Shown here in pieces: positions 18,869-28,176 of a DNA stretch of 64,000 nt (within the stretch, counting starts at the first letter, position 1; every line of letters begins with the position of its first letter). The notes under the pieces are model-generated. The model was not told where the DNA came from and did no database searches. It saw only the letters and a list, made by a program, of their open reading frames with translations. The DNA comes from Psychrobacter cibarius (GTDB lineage Bacteria > Pseudomonadota > Gammaproteobacteria > Pseudomonadales > Moraxellaceae). The stretch is from contig CP131612.1 in assembly GCA_030686115.1 (NCBI GenBank), forward strand, positions 1,116,001-1,180,000. Reading direction: 5' to 3'. The position numbers were made by a program, and so were the translations under genes.

Positions 18869-19966
18869 TTATAGGTCTGAATAATTTGAATAGTAAGTGA
18901 CTCTGTTATCACGCAAAAAACCCGCTAATCCTAAGCCATAACGCTCAGCGACACGCACTGCGGTACTGGTAGGTGCAGACATACCGACTAGCCAAGGGAT
19001 GCGCCCACGAATCGATTTTTGTATCAGTTCAATCGATAGGCGCGAGGTCATAAGGACGCAGCTAATCTCTATTTTATTGCGCAGTTGCCAACCGATCAGC
19101 TTATCAAGCGCATTATGGCGTCCTACATCTTCGAATAGGTATAGCTGCTGATTATACATCGTCGCAGCGGCGTGTACGGCACCAGTCAATTGGTGAGTAT
19201 GCTGCATCGCATCGACTTGCTGGCGTATTGCTAATAGACAGTCAAGACTTGGTGTATCTGTCTTTTGTCTGTTTTGACGATAGATACTCAAGTCAGGCAG
19301 TGCTTGTGTTAGCCCTGTGATGCCGCACATACCACAACCTGTACGCCCTGCTAGCTGACGTTTTTGCGCTTGGATACGCTGATGACAACGCTGGTTTAGT
19401 AATAGCTCCACCACATAAATGTCATAATCTTGCAGTGACGATAAGCTTTGTTCAAATGCTGCAGATTCAAAACTTTCATCCGTAGCATCTCTTATAAATC
19501 GTTCCTTTATAAATGAATCTTGCGTGAATTGTTGATAATTTTCGATATCATTCAGTTGGGTAACTTCCCAATCAAGCAGCTCATGGCTATGTTGAATTAA
19601 GCCTTCGCTAAACAAAAATCCGACGGCTAAATACTCTAACTGGTGAGGGCTTGCCATCAATACCGCATAGTGAATACCATTGATAACGATAGCAACCGCA
19701 GCTTCCACTGCCAAGCTCGCTGATTGGCAATCGATACTGATTTGCTGCATATGGGTCTGTGCAATATTGGTCTTAGCAACACGGGTCTCAATAATGTTGT
19801 TAGGGTTATATTTATCTGTCGGATAATGATGCTTTTGCGCCCAATGATTACGTGCAAGCGGCGTTGCAGATGCCTTTAGAGTTTCTGATGTCTTATCTGT
19901 TAGGGTATTTACCAAAAAACTATCGCTATATTTTGCGTCAGTTTCAGTATCACTTTGGGCAATCAT
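18869..19966 (-). CDS. fdhD: Formate dehydrogenase accessory sulfurtransferase FdhD
   Basis: A 365-residue FdhD-family protein. The family transfers sulfur from IscS to the molybdenum cofactor of formate dehydrogenases. The catalytic Cys pair is visible in GRTGCGMCGI (around residue 210). A C-terminal ALDKLIGW and SRLSIELIQKS pattern is also typical. It has an extended N-terminus (~75 residues) before the conserved core. A GAGGT ribosome-binding site precedes the ATG at 19966. It lies 85 bases downstream of the molybdopterin oxidoreductase gene on the same strand, so they form an operon and FdhD probably matures that enzyme. Confidence 0.93.
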   Translation of the reverse strand: MIAQSDTETDAKYSDSFLVNTLTDKTSETLKASATPLARNHWAQKHHYPTDKYNPNNIIETRVAKTNIAQTHMQQISIDCQSASLAVEAAVAIVINGIHYAVLMASPHQLEYLAVGFLFSEGLIQHSHELLDWEVTQLNDIENYQQFTQDSFIKERFIRDATDESFESAAFEQSLSSLQDYDIYVVELLLNQRCHQRIQAQKRQLAGRTGCGMCGITGLTQALPDLSIYRQNRQKTDTPSLDCLLAIRQQVDAMQHTHQLTGAVHAAATMYNQQLYLFEDVGRHNALDKLIGWQLRNKIEISCVLMTSRLSIELIQKSIRGRIPWLVGMSAPTSTAVRVAERYGLGLAGFLRDNRVTYYSNYSDL

Positions 19967-20051
19967 AATACCTCGTTATATCGTATGGTCATTGCCAAAG
20001 TTATCATCTCCTTTAAATATATGCATCATTCAATGATCTGCCCGTTGCTGA

Positions 20052-22424
20052 CTATGCATGACTAGTCGTACCAGCATTTGCCTCAACGCGTTGCAAAACA
20101 ACGGTCGTCGATTTATACGCTGGTATGTGAGAGTCTGGTGCATGCGTGTCTAAATCAAATATATCATTACATTCAGGATAATAAGTTGCGACAGCGTTAG
20201 CGGCGATATCCATATCAGTCAATACTAACGGCCCTAGCGTGCGTGGCTGAACGGTACCGTCTGTGTTATTTGAATTATTTGAGCTGGCATGGCGGGATAC
20301 CATTACTCGGTCACCTGCTTGCCAACCCAAACGAGTCATCTCATCTGGGTGCATAAACAACACATCACGGCGATTGGTTTGGCGATAGCGATCTTCAAAT
20401 CCGAAAATCATGGTATTAAATTGGTCATGGCTACGGACACTGGTCAATTGCCAAATCTTTTGTTCATTGTTTGGCGCACTATTAATATTATCAGCGGGTT
20501 TTTTGTCATGGTGAAAGGCTAAGGAGGTCTCTGCCATTTGTGCTGCAATGTAGGTGATAGGGTATTTTGGTACTTCAAATTGCGCTTTGCCACTATCAGT
20601 ATTCCATACACGATGACGCGCAGAATGGTACAAATGAAAGCCACGCTCGGTTTCGCGAATACGCTGATTAAAGTCTTCAAAGCCATCAATCGCTTGGGCG
20701 ATATAATCACGAACGATGTCAAAGTCTTTACTCATTGCTTGCCAAGGAATGGACGAATCAGCACCAAGCACATGAGTGGCGATATCTGCTACAATTTGTG
20801 CTTCAGATTTCAACGTATCGCTGACGGGTTTCAGGTTGCCTCGAGTGGGTACAATCTGACACATGGAATCTTCGATAGTGGCAAATTGCTCACCTTTGGC
20901 AGTAATAATACGTTCGGTACGACCTAAGCAAGGCAGAATAAGATTGTTCGCGCCCGGATACAGCATAGTTTCATTAAGTTTAGTACCGACAAAAATATTG
21001 AGCTGAGTGGTGGTTAAAGCTTGCTGAATTGCACTGGTATCAGGTGCTGCCACGGCATAATTACCGCCCATACTCATAAAGACCTTAAGCTTACCAGCAA
21101 TCAATGCTTTCGCACCAGAGACCACATCAAAGCCATTTTCTTGCGGCATCGGACGTTCAAACACACGCTCAAGGCTGTCTAGTAGCTTTTGTGCAGGGCG
21201 CTCATGGATGCCCATGGTACGGTCGCCCTGTACGTTAGAGTGACCACGAACAGGAGACGCGCCTGCGCCATCAATACCAATCATCCCCATTAATAATAAT
21301 AGGTTGGTAATCATCGCTACATTGTCATCGCCTTGGACGTGCTGAGTGATGCCCATGCCCCACGTGCAAATGGTCGCAGGACTCGCCGCTACCAGTTTTG
21401 CTATATTAATGATTTCCTCTTTACTGATACCAGACCCACGTTCCACATCAGGCCATGATTGTTGGCGCAGCCACGCGTCGAGTGCCTCATATCCTGAGGT
21501 ATGTTCATCGATAAAGCTCTGATCGATTTTATTGTTTTTAGTCAGCCACTTAGCGATACCGGTTAAGAGTGCTGCATCGCCGCCGATCTGAATTTGAATG
21601 ACCTCATCGACCATCTCATCACTTTGACCTGCCGCCATATGCGTGGGCTTTTGCGGATTTCTAAATTTACGTAAGCCTTGTTCGCGCATAGGGTTGATTG
21701 AGAGGATTCGACAGCCTTGCTCGTGAGCATGAGCAAGCATTTCAAGCATGCGTGGATGATTGGTCGCAGGATTTTGTCCAAACATCAATATCAGTTTGGC
21801 TTGCTCAAAGTCTTCCAGTTTCACGGTCGCTTTACCAATACCCAACTGTCTACCGAGCATTACCGACGTTGGTTCGTGACACATATTGGAACAATCTGGT
21901 AAATTATTGGTGCCAAAACAGCGCACAAACAGTTGATACATAAAGGCGGGCTCGTTAGTGACACGCCCTGAAGTATAAAATAGCGCCTCATCTGGTGAGT
22001 CAAGCTGTCCTAACTGTTCAGCGATACATGTATAAGCGGCTTCCCAAGAGATTGGTAAGTAGCGCTCTTGCGCGGCATCATAATATACAGGCTCTGATAA
22101 ACGACCACTATGCTCAAGCTCATAGCCCGACCAGCCTTGTAGTTGGGTGACGCTATGTCGCGCAAAAAACTGCGCATCGGCTTTTTTAGTCATGGTCTCA
22201 CTGGCGATGACTTTGATGCCGTTTTCACAGACATCAATGGCTTTATGTGACTTATGATCTGGCCAAGCGCAACCTGGACAATCAAACCCGCCTTTGGGCT
22301 GATTGCTTTTTAACACACTCAAACCACCACGTAAAAAAGTCTGATAATCCATCAATTTACGAGTAGAGGAAATCAGCGCAGGCCAACCGGCAGCAGGGTG
22401 GGAGTAGACAGGAATTTTGCGCAT
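20052..22424 (-). CDS. FdhF/YdeP-family molybdopterin oxidoreductase
   Basis: About 790 residues. The N-terminal FDCPGCAWPD motif (Cys 49 and 52), then NLPDCSNMCHEPTS, GHSNVQGDRTMG and the C-terminal molydopterin-binding domain (DRYRQTNRRDVLFMHP) fit the FdhF-like/YdeP oxidoreductase family (bis-MGD). The substrate is not known for most members; formate is assumed because of the adjacent fdhD. An upstream in-frame ATG at 22436 exists, but the GAGGT ribosome-binding site lies between the two and favours 22424. No beta or gamma subunit gene is adjacent, so electron transfer partners are unknown. Confidence 0.85.
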   Translation of the reverse strand: MRKIPVYSHPAAGWPALISSTRKLMDYQTFLRGGLSVLKSNQPKGGFDCPGCAWPDHKSHKAIDVCENGIKVIASETMTKKADAQFFARHSVTQLQGWSGYELEHSGRLSEPVYYDAAQERYLPISWEAAYTCIAEQLGQLDSPDEALFYTSGRVTNEPAFMYQLFVRCFGTNNLPDCSNMCHEPTSVMLGRQLGIGKATVKLEDFEQAKLILMFGQNPATNHPRMLEMLAHAHEQGCRILSINPMREQGLRKFRNPQKPTHMAAGQSDEMVDEVIQIQIGGDAALLTGIAKWLTKNNKIDQSFIDEHTSGYEALDAWLRQQSWPDVERGSGISKEEIINIAKLVAASPATICTWGMGITQHVQGDDNVAMITNLLLLMGMIGIDGAGASPVRGHSNVQGDRTMGIHERPAQKLLDSLERVFERPMPQENGFDVVSGAKALIAGKLKVFMSMGGNYAVAAPDTSAIQQALTTTQLNIFVGTKLNETMLYPGANNLILPCLGRTERIITAKGEQFATIEDSMCQIVPTRGNLKPVSDTLKSEAQIVADIATHVLGADSSIPWQAMSKDFDIVRDYIAQAIDGFEDFNQRIRETERGFHLYHSARHRVWNTDSGKAQFEVPKYPITYIAAQMAETSLAFHHDKKPADNINSAPNNEQKIWQLTSVRSHDQFNTMIFGFEDRYRQTNRRDVLFMHPDEMTRLGWQAGDRVMVSRHASSNNSNNTDGTVQPRTLGPLVLTDMDIAANAVATYYPECNDIFDLDTHAPDSHIPAYKSTTVVLQRVEANAGTTSHA

Positions 22425-22524
22425 GACAGACCTCATAGTAAATGGCGGTAGCGAACTTTGATATACAGCAACTATATAGTGACGAGCGAGAAGTTTGTAG
22501 AAGCATTAACTATAGATAACAAAA

Positions 22525-22559
22525 AAACCTTTAAGAAAAATGTATTTTCTTAAAGGTTT
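22525..22559 (-). terminator. Intrinsic terminator downstream of TsdA-like gene
   Basis: 15-base perfect arms AAACCTTTAAGAAAA / TTTTCTTAAAGGTTT around an ATGTA loop. On the minus strand the stem is followed by a T7 run, so it ends the cytochrome transcript. Confidence 0.85.
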
Positions 22560-22566
22560 ATCGTGT

Positions 22567-22592
22567 CTATGCTCGCTCACAAGCGAGCATAG
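22567..22592 (-). terminator. Second hairpin next to the terminator
   Basis: A perfect 11-base stem CTATGCTCGCT / AGCGAGCATAG with a CACA loop, just 5' of the terminator in minus-strand transcription order. It could stabilise the 3' end of the mRNA or serve as a pause hairpin. Confidence 0.5.
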
Positions 22593-22657
22593 AATGATGT
22601 TTGCTTAAGTAAAGTCCTCTTAAGTGAAGTCTTTATAAATACCGTCTTCTTAATATA

Positions 22658-23626
22658 TCAGTAACGCGCGTCTTTAGGTTTTTTACCATTTGGCCAATCA
22701 TTGACCTTACCAGCAAAGTCAGGGCGCGGCTGATGAGTAAAGAAGTGCGCCACATCGACGGCATCTTGATCGCTCAGCACATTTCCGTGACCCCATAAGC
22801 CTTTGGTCTGAATACCCATCGGCATGTTGTATTTTACAAAGGCAGCCGCCTTGTAAGTACGTGCCATACCAGCACCGATGTTAAAGGATTCATCGCCCCA
22901 TAATGGCGGGAACACGATATCGCCGCGACTGTCTTTGATGCCTTCGCCATTATCACCATGACAAGTTGCACATTGAGCTTTATAAATTTGTTCGCCGCGG
23001 ACAGGATCTGGGATTAGTGATTCATCCACTTTACCTGCATTTTGGATATCGACTTTTTGCTCTTTTGGGGTGTTTTGCGACAGCCACTTCATATAAGCCA
23101 ACATTGCCAGCATTTCAGGGGATTCAGGTTTCAACGGTTTGCCATTCATTGAGCGCTGGAAGCAGCCATTAATACGTTTGGTTAAATCAACTTCCTTACC
23201 AGATCTTGGCATCACGCGCGGATAGAAGTTATAACTATTGATATACGGGTCGCCAAGTGGGATTTTACCTTGTGAGATATGGCAACTGTTACAGTTCATT
23301 TGCGCGCCAACGTGCTCTGGGAGTAAGCGCTTGGTTTCGTTTAATAAGCGTTTACCATAAAATATCTCATCAGCATTTGGTTCATCCAAGATAGAGGTAT
23401 CTTGCGGCAGCACATAAGTGCCGATATCTTCGTTGGCATCATCAGCAGTGACTAAGCCGTACTCAGGCGCATTCTGCTCGATAGGCTCGGGCTGTGAGCA
23501 ACCACTACTGATAGCGGCGATACTGAACGCTGAAGCAGTAAGGATAGCGGTGGTTAAGTTGCCCATATTGATTTTTTGAGAGATAACGCTAGCAATAGTA
23601 GGCAAGTTGAGTGGAGATTTTTTCAT
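22658..23626 (-). CDS. TsdA-like diheme cytochrome c lipoprotein
   Basis: 322 residues. The N-terminus ends in a lipobox ISSGC (Cys43), so it is predicted to be a lipoprotein. Two CxxCH heme sites are visible: CNSCH (112-116) and CATCH (219-223). The intervening RINGCFQRSMNG segment with Cys155, and later PPLWGDESFNIGAGMART and KYNMPMG, resemble thiosulfate dehydrogenase TsdA, in which heme 1 has a Cys axial ligand. That makes thiosulfate/tetrathionate interconversion the likely reaction. The start overlaps the stop of the upstream triheme cytochrome gene by one base, so they are coupled. Family naming is from motif recognition only. Confidence 0.75.
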   Translation of the reverse strand: MKKSPLNLPTIASVISQKINMGNLTTAILTASAFSIAAISSGCSQPEPIEQNAPEYGLVTADDANEDIGTYVLPQDTSILDEPNADEIFYGKRLLNETKRLLPEHVGAQMNCNSCHISQGKIPLGDPYINSYNFYPRVMPRSGKEVDLTKRINGCFQRSMNGKPLKPESPEMLAMLAYMKWLSQNTPKEQKVDIQNAGKVDESLIPDPVRGEQIYKAQCATCHGDNGEGIKDSRGDIVFPPLWGDESFNIGAGMARTYKAAAFVKYNMPMGIQTKGLWGHGNVLSDQDAVDVAHFFTHQPRPDFAGKVNDWPNGKKPKDARY

Positions 23627-25002
23627 TATTCTGCTCCTTTTGTTTGCGCATCAATACTTAAGTCTGGGGCAATATCCGTACTGGTTTTTGGTTTTTTGGC
23701 GAGGAAAGCCCGCATTTTTACCACGTCATCGACATCGATTTCAGGCGCTTGGTTGGTCCAGCTATTACGGACATAATTGACCACCTCTGCCACATCTGCA
23801 TCGCTAAGATTACTGAATTCAGGCATAGTAAACGCCATACGGTCATGTGGGGTTTCAGGCATACGACCACCGCTTAAGGTAATCTGTAAGACCGAATCGG
23901 CATTGTTAGAATAAACCGCACTATTGCCATCAAGCGCTGGGAAAATACGCGCGACTCCTTTACCATCGACACGGTGACAAATTTGGCAATATTCGGCGTA
24001 CAAAATCGAACCGCGTGAATCATAGTCGCCATCTAGTAATTTTTGCGTAGTGATGTCTTTTTTCGCAGGCAGTGTGGCTTCTTTGTTTGGTGCTGGCGTT
24101 AATGTTTTAAGATAAGATGACATGGCGTTGATGTCGTAGTCGGTCATATACTGAGTGCTATGCTCAACCACTTCGGCCATGGCACCAAAGGCAGCAGTGG
24201 TATCAGTACGACCAGTTTTAAAGAAGTCATTTAATTCTGCGACCGTCCAAGTGCCAAGTCCGCGATGCTCACCGCGGATACTTTTGGCGCGCCAACCATC
24301 GATGATTGCACCGCTCAAATACTTGTTAGAATCTGCATTACTTAGAGTGATTTCTTGAAAGCCAATACCGCGCCCAGTGTGACAAGAGCCGCAGTGCCCA
24401 GGACCTTCGACTAAGTATTGACCACGAGTCAATAGGGCATCGTCTGTTTCAGGGACAAAGTCACGCTTGCGATCAAATAAGACCTGCCAGTATGCCAATG
24501 GCCAGCGCCAGTTTGCTATGGGAGGGAGCTCGCTTTTTAGATTGGCTTGCTTGACGGCTTTGACATCGGACATAAAGAAAGCGTACATCGCGGCTAAGTC
24601 TTCGTCTGGCATGAGCTGGTAAGAGGGATACGGCATAGCAGGGTATAAGGCTTTATTATCACTGCGTACCCCATGCTTCACGGCGTTTTTAAAGTCGTCG
24701 AAACTATAGTTGCCGATGCCAGTTTCTTTATCGGGTGTGATATTGGTCGAGTAAATTGCCCCAAGTGGCGTTAGCATAGGCAGACCGCCTGCATAAGTCT
24801 CGCCATCGAGCGTGGTATGACACGCGACACAGTCAGCAGTGCGCGCGATATATTCGCCCTGCTTGATGAGAGCAGGATCAGTGATATTGACCTCGATATC
24901 GCTACTGTTGGTGCGCATATTTGGCAATAATTGCCCAATAATAAAGGCAACCACCAGCCCGATGATGGCTGCTATGATTATAATCAGTGGCCATTTTTTC
25001 AT
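23626..25002 (-). CDS. Membrane-anchored triheme cytochrome c
   Basis: About 458 residues with an N-terminal hydrophobic anchor (residues ~4-24) and three CxxCH sites (CVACH at 58-62, CGSCH about 205, CQICH about 345). This is the layout of the cytochrome c subunits of alcohol, gluconate or sorbitol dehydrogenases, but no dehydrogenase subunit is nearby. An in-frame ATG at 25017 exists, but a GGAGG site (25011-25015) lies between the two ATGs, which favours 25002. It is coupled to the TsdA-like gene and probably passes electrons between it and the respiratory chain. Confidence 0.82.
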   Translation of the reverse strand: MKKWPLIIIIAAIIGLVVAFIIGQLLPNMRTNSSDIEVNITDPALIKQGEYIARTADCVACHTTLDGETYAGGLPMLTPLGAIYSTNITPDKETGIGNYSFDDFKNAVKHGVRSDNKALYPAMPYPSYQLMPDEDLAAMYAFFMSDVKAVKQANLKSELPPIANWRWPLAYWQVLFDRKRDFVPETDDALLTRGQYLVEGPGHCGSCHTGRGIGFQEITLSNADSNKYLSGAIIDGWRAKSIRGEHRGLGTWTVAELNDFFKTGRTDTTAAFGAMAEVVEHSTQYMTDYDINAMSSYLKTLTPAPNKEATLPAKKDITTQKLLDGDYDSRGSILYAEYCQICHRVDGKGVARIFPALDGNSAVYSNNADSVLQITLSGGRMPETPHDRMAFTMPEFSNLSDADVAEVVNYVRNSWTNQAPEIDVDDVVKMRAFLAKKPKTSTDIAPDLSIDAQTKGAE

Positions 25003-25256
25003 AAGCCCGCCCTCCATAAGATATTTTTACTAAGCTTATAATTCATCACCCATATTTCATGAGGTGTATTAATCATTCTTATTGAAATCAAAATTGAAAT
25101 CGAATATTTGTGATTTAAGCTCAGCGAATTAAAAGTTACACGACTGTCATATAGTATAGGGTAGCGGGTAATATTGTGATATTGTGGAAAACCACATTAT
25201 AATTAAGGTTTTTGCTTATAATGTACGTTTGGTAGGTCAAATATAAGGCTAGGTGT

Positions 25257-27362
25257 ATGCATAAAAAGTCTAAAATTTGGACTATCTTAAAGGCTTGTTT
25301 TATTACCGTGGTAGCATGGGCTGCTTGGTTGCCGCTATCTAATGCCACCGCCCAGACTTACTATTTAGGTGTGTTGGCACCGCAAGGCGAGACAGCCGCA
25401 CAAAATCGCTGGCAGCCCTGGCTTGACGAGCTTAATGATCAGTTATCAGATGACACCGTGATATTGGTACCTTTGGCGCTGGAGAATTGGCAACAGCAAA
25501 TAGAAGCACAGCAGTTTGCGCTAGTGCTTGGCCCGCAAGTACAGTTTATAAAAATGAATACCATCAGGTGGCGCTGGCTGGCTACCTTACAAACAGAGAC
25601 GGCTCAATTAAATAGCAATGCGCAAAACGCTCGTGATAAAAGTTCTCGTGATAAAATTTTTAGCAATCAAGGATTTGATGCTGAGGGTGTTAATGGGCAA
25701 CAATCGCAAAATCAGCTATCGACGACAGTCACCCTCGCCAATGAATTTAATAAGCTAAATGAATATACGCCATTAAAACAGCCGAGTGCGATGGAAGAGG
25801 TCGCCAGTGCTTTATGGGTCGCTGCCGACAGTGATATTTATCGTTTGCAGGATTTGGAGCAACGGCATATTGCTGCCGTCGACACTGACGCATTTGGCGG
25901 TTATTTATTGGGCGCGCATTTATTACAGCAAAATGGCATTATGCCAAATCATTACCAAACACAGTTTGTCGGTTATCCGATAGAGCGCACTTTGCATGCC
26001 TTGGCTAGCGGCAAGGTAGACGCTGCTATTACGCCGCTTTGTCTGATGGAGGAGATGGCAAGGCGCGGTCAAATCAATGATAAGCAATACCGTCTCATTC
26101 ATCCAGTCACCACTGTATCCAGCTGCCACTCTTCAACGAGAATATACCCAAATTGGACATTGGCCGCGACCGAGCAAGCGCCAGATGCTTTGGTGCGCCA
26201 GATCAATCAACATCTATTTGGCAAGAGTCAATTAGAGCAGCGCTGGTTGCCAGCAGAATCGAGTAGCGATGCTGAGCGCATTCTTTATGAGATGAATCGT
26301 CATCCCGCCCAAAAGCAGCTGAGCGCGCATATGATCGACTGGATAAAGGCGCATCGATTGTGGATGGCTGTGATTATTTTGGTTATCCTGATATCGACAG
26401 TAAATTATGCTTGGATGAGCTGGCTAACATGGCGGCGGCAAAAAAAGATAGTGCGGCAAAATAGACTAATCCGTGATTATGATCAGCAGTTACACCAATC
26501 AGAGCGCTTTGCGGTCATCGGTGAGATGAGCGGTGCTATTGCTCATGAAATCAATCAGCCGCTGGCAACCATTCAAAATTATGCGCAAGGGTTATTGATA
26601 CGCAGTCGACATGCAAGGTTGTCTAAAAATGCTATCGGCATAGCGCCACTTGATAATGCGGCAACAGAGAATGCTCTACAGCAGATTGTCAATGAAACAG
26701 AACGTGTCGCTGCTGTAGTGACTAATATTCGCCGCTGGGCTGGACGGTCGCAAGCGAATGAAACTCGTGTCGATATCTCAGCTATCTATCAACAGTGCAT
26801 TTTATTATTGGGTGAGCAAGCAGTAGGTGTCAATTTTTGGCTGGCAAGTGATTATCAGCATTTAACCTTGCCAAATTTACTATTAGATCAGTTACTGATA
26901 AATAGCATGACCAATGCTGCGCAGCAAGGGGCGACCAATATCATGCTACGCTGTCAGGCAGAAGAACACGATGGCAAGCAATGGTTGGTATTGCATCTAA
27001 GCGATGATGCTGGCGGCTTTGATCAAGCCCAGCTTAAAGCACAGCACCTACCAGAGAACCTACCCAGTCAGTATGCTACTCAATCAACAAAAGCAGACGG
27101 TCTAGGATTAGGACTGATGATATGTCAGCGTTTATGCAAGTCATTGGGCGGTATGATGCAGCTAAATAATATTGATGCCGAATGTGAAATTGAGCAAGTT
27201 TACCAAGTAATGAGCAGTGAGCAGCGCCGCTTTAAACGTAGCTTAAATGGTAAAATCCAGCTACTACAAATCAATGCTAACTATCAGATGTCAAACACGG
27301 TGGGCGCACAAATATCTTTTTATCTGCCATTATCTTTAGCGAATAATGATGAAAAACTCTAA
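25257..27362 (+). CDS. TtrS-like sensor histidine kinase with periplasmic PhnD-like domain
   Basis: 701 residues. A signal/anchor segment (~10-32) precedes a periplasmic domain (~35-340) of the PhnD/phosphonate-binding type (YLGVLAPQGE, FALVLGPQ, GKVDAAITPL). A membrane segment (~362-385) follows, then a kinase core with H-box GAIAHEINQPLATIQNY, N-box (LLINSMTNAAQQGA) and G2-box GLGLGLMICQRL. This matches the TtrS layout (tetrathionate sensor). A poorly conserved insert occurs after the G2 box. It is divergent from the triheme cytochrome gene, which suggests it controls that operon. The ligand is inferred, not shown. Confidence 0.78.
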   Translation: MHKKSKIWTILKACFITVVAWAAWLPLSNATAQTYYLGVLAPQGETAAQNRWQPWLDELNDQLSDDTVILVPLALENWQQQIEAQQFALVLGPQVQFIKMNTIRWRWLATLQTETAQLNSNAQNARDKSSRDKIFSNQGFDAEGVNGQQSQNQLSTTVTLANEFNKLNEYTPLKQPSAMEEVASALWVAADSDIYRLQDLEQRHIAAVDTDAFGGYLLGAHLLQQNGIMPNHYQTQFVGYPIERTLHALASGKVDAAITPLCLMEEMARRGQINDKQYRLIHPVTTVSSCHSSTRIYPNWTLAATEQAPDALVRQINQHLFGKSQLEQRWLPAESSSDAERILYEMNRHPAQKQLSAHMIDWIKAHRLWMAVIILVILISTVNYAWMSWLTWRRQKKIVRQNRLIRDYDQQLHQSERFAVIGEMSGAIAHEINQPLATIQNYAQGLLIRSRHARLSKNAIGIAPLDNAATENALQQIVNETERVAAVVTNIRRWAGRSQANETRVDISAIYQQCILLLGEQAVGVNFWLASDYQHLTLPNLLLDQLLINSMTNAAQQGATNIMLRCQAEEHDGKQWLVLHLSDDAGGFDQAQLKAQHLPENLPSQYATQSTKADGLGLGLMICQRLCKSLGGMMQLNNIDAECEIEQVYQVMSSEQRRFKRSLNGKIQLLQINANYQMSNTVGAQISFYLPLSLANNDEKL

Positions 27363-27398
27363 TGAATATCAATAATGTATTTAGCCATAAGGTCACAT

Positions 27399-28076
27399 AT
27401 GACGTCTAATCAACTCTCAAATGAGTCTACGTGCTGGCAAGATAAAAGCAGTCATCTGTCTGACGATTTATCAGGCATTACGCCAGAATCGCTTATCATT
27501 CATATCATTGATGACGAAGAAAGTGTGCGCATGTCCTGTGATTTTTTGATTAGCAGCTTAGGGCTATCGACCAAAGTGTGGGCAAGTGCACTGACGTTTT
27601 TGCAACAAGTTAATATCTATCGTCCAGCAGTGATTGTGAGTGATTTGATGATGCCAGAGATGAGTGGTCAAGCGCTACAGGTACATCTCAGTCAACAGGA
27701 TAGCCCTATGGCATTGATAGCGCTAACTGGAAATGGCGAGATTGCTGATGCTGTCAATATGCTGAAGCAAGGTGCGGCTGATTATCTGGAAAAACCGATT
27801 AATAGCCGCCGGCTACAAGAAGCGCTTGCATGTGCGCAAGACCTCACTCTAAAACGCGCCACGCTTTATGATATTAAAAAGCTCTATGCGCAGCTGACCG
27901 ATAAAGAAAAGCAGGTTGCCAATGAATTGTTAGAAGGTAATTTGAATAAAAATATCGCTGATCATTTAGACGTTTCTGTCCGTACGGTAGAGGTGCATCG
28001 TTCACAAGTGATGAAAAAAATGCAGTCACAACATGTCAGTGAGTTGATTCAAAAGTTAGTATTGCTTGATGCTTAA
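27399..28076 (+). CDS. TtrR-like response regulator (FixJ/LuxR type)
   Basis: About 225 residues. The receiver domain (~20-140) has the DDEESVRMS acidic pair, phospho-acceptor in VSDLMMPEMSG and the switch residues IALTG and LEKPI. The C-terminus is a LuxR-type helix-turn-helix with NKNIADHLDVSVRTVEVHRS. This is the FixJ/TtrR architecture, expected to activate transcription on phosphorylation. Starting at ATG 27399, with an AAGGT site five bases upstream, fits better than ATG 27375. It is transcribed with the kinase gene, 36 bases away. Confidence 0.85.
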   Translation: MTSNQLSNESTCWQDKSSHLSDDLSGITPESLIIHIIDDEESVRMSCDFLISSLGLSTKVWASALTFLQQVNIYRPAVIVSDLMMPEMSGQALQVHLSQQDSPMALIALTGNGEIADAVNMLKQGAADYLEKPINSRRLQEALACAQDLTLKRATLYDIKKLYAQLTDKEKQVANELLEGNLNKNIADHLDVSVRTVEVHRSQVMKKMQSQHVSELIQKLVLLDA

Positions 28077-28115
28077 AAATTAAGACAGTCGTACCAATTA
28101 AAGCAGTCATAAAAA

Positions 28116-28148
28116 AACGCCTGATATTAAACAGACGTTCTATTTTTT
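28116..28148 (+). terminator. Intrinsic terminator between ttrR-like and ABC genes
   Basis: The stem AACGCCTG / CAGACGTT (one mismatch) is followed by CTATTTTTT. It sits in the 100-base gap between two convergent genes and is preceded by A7, so it may work in both directions. Confidence 0.6.
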
Positions 28149-28176
28149 CAAGAGTTGAAGAATTTTGCTAAGTTAT

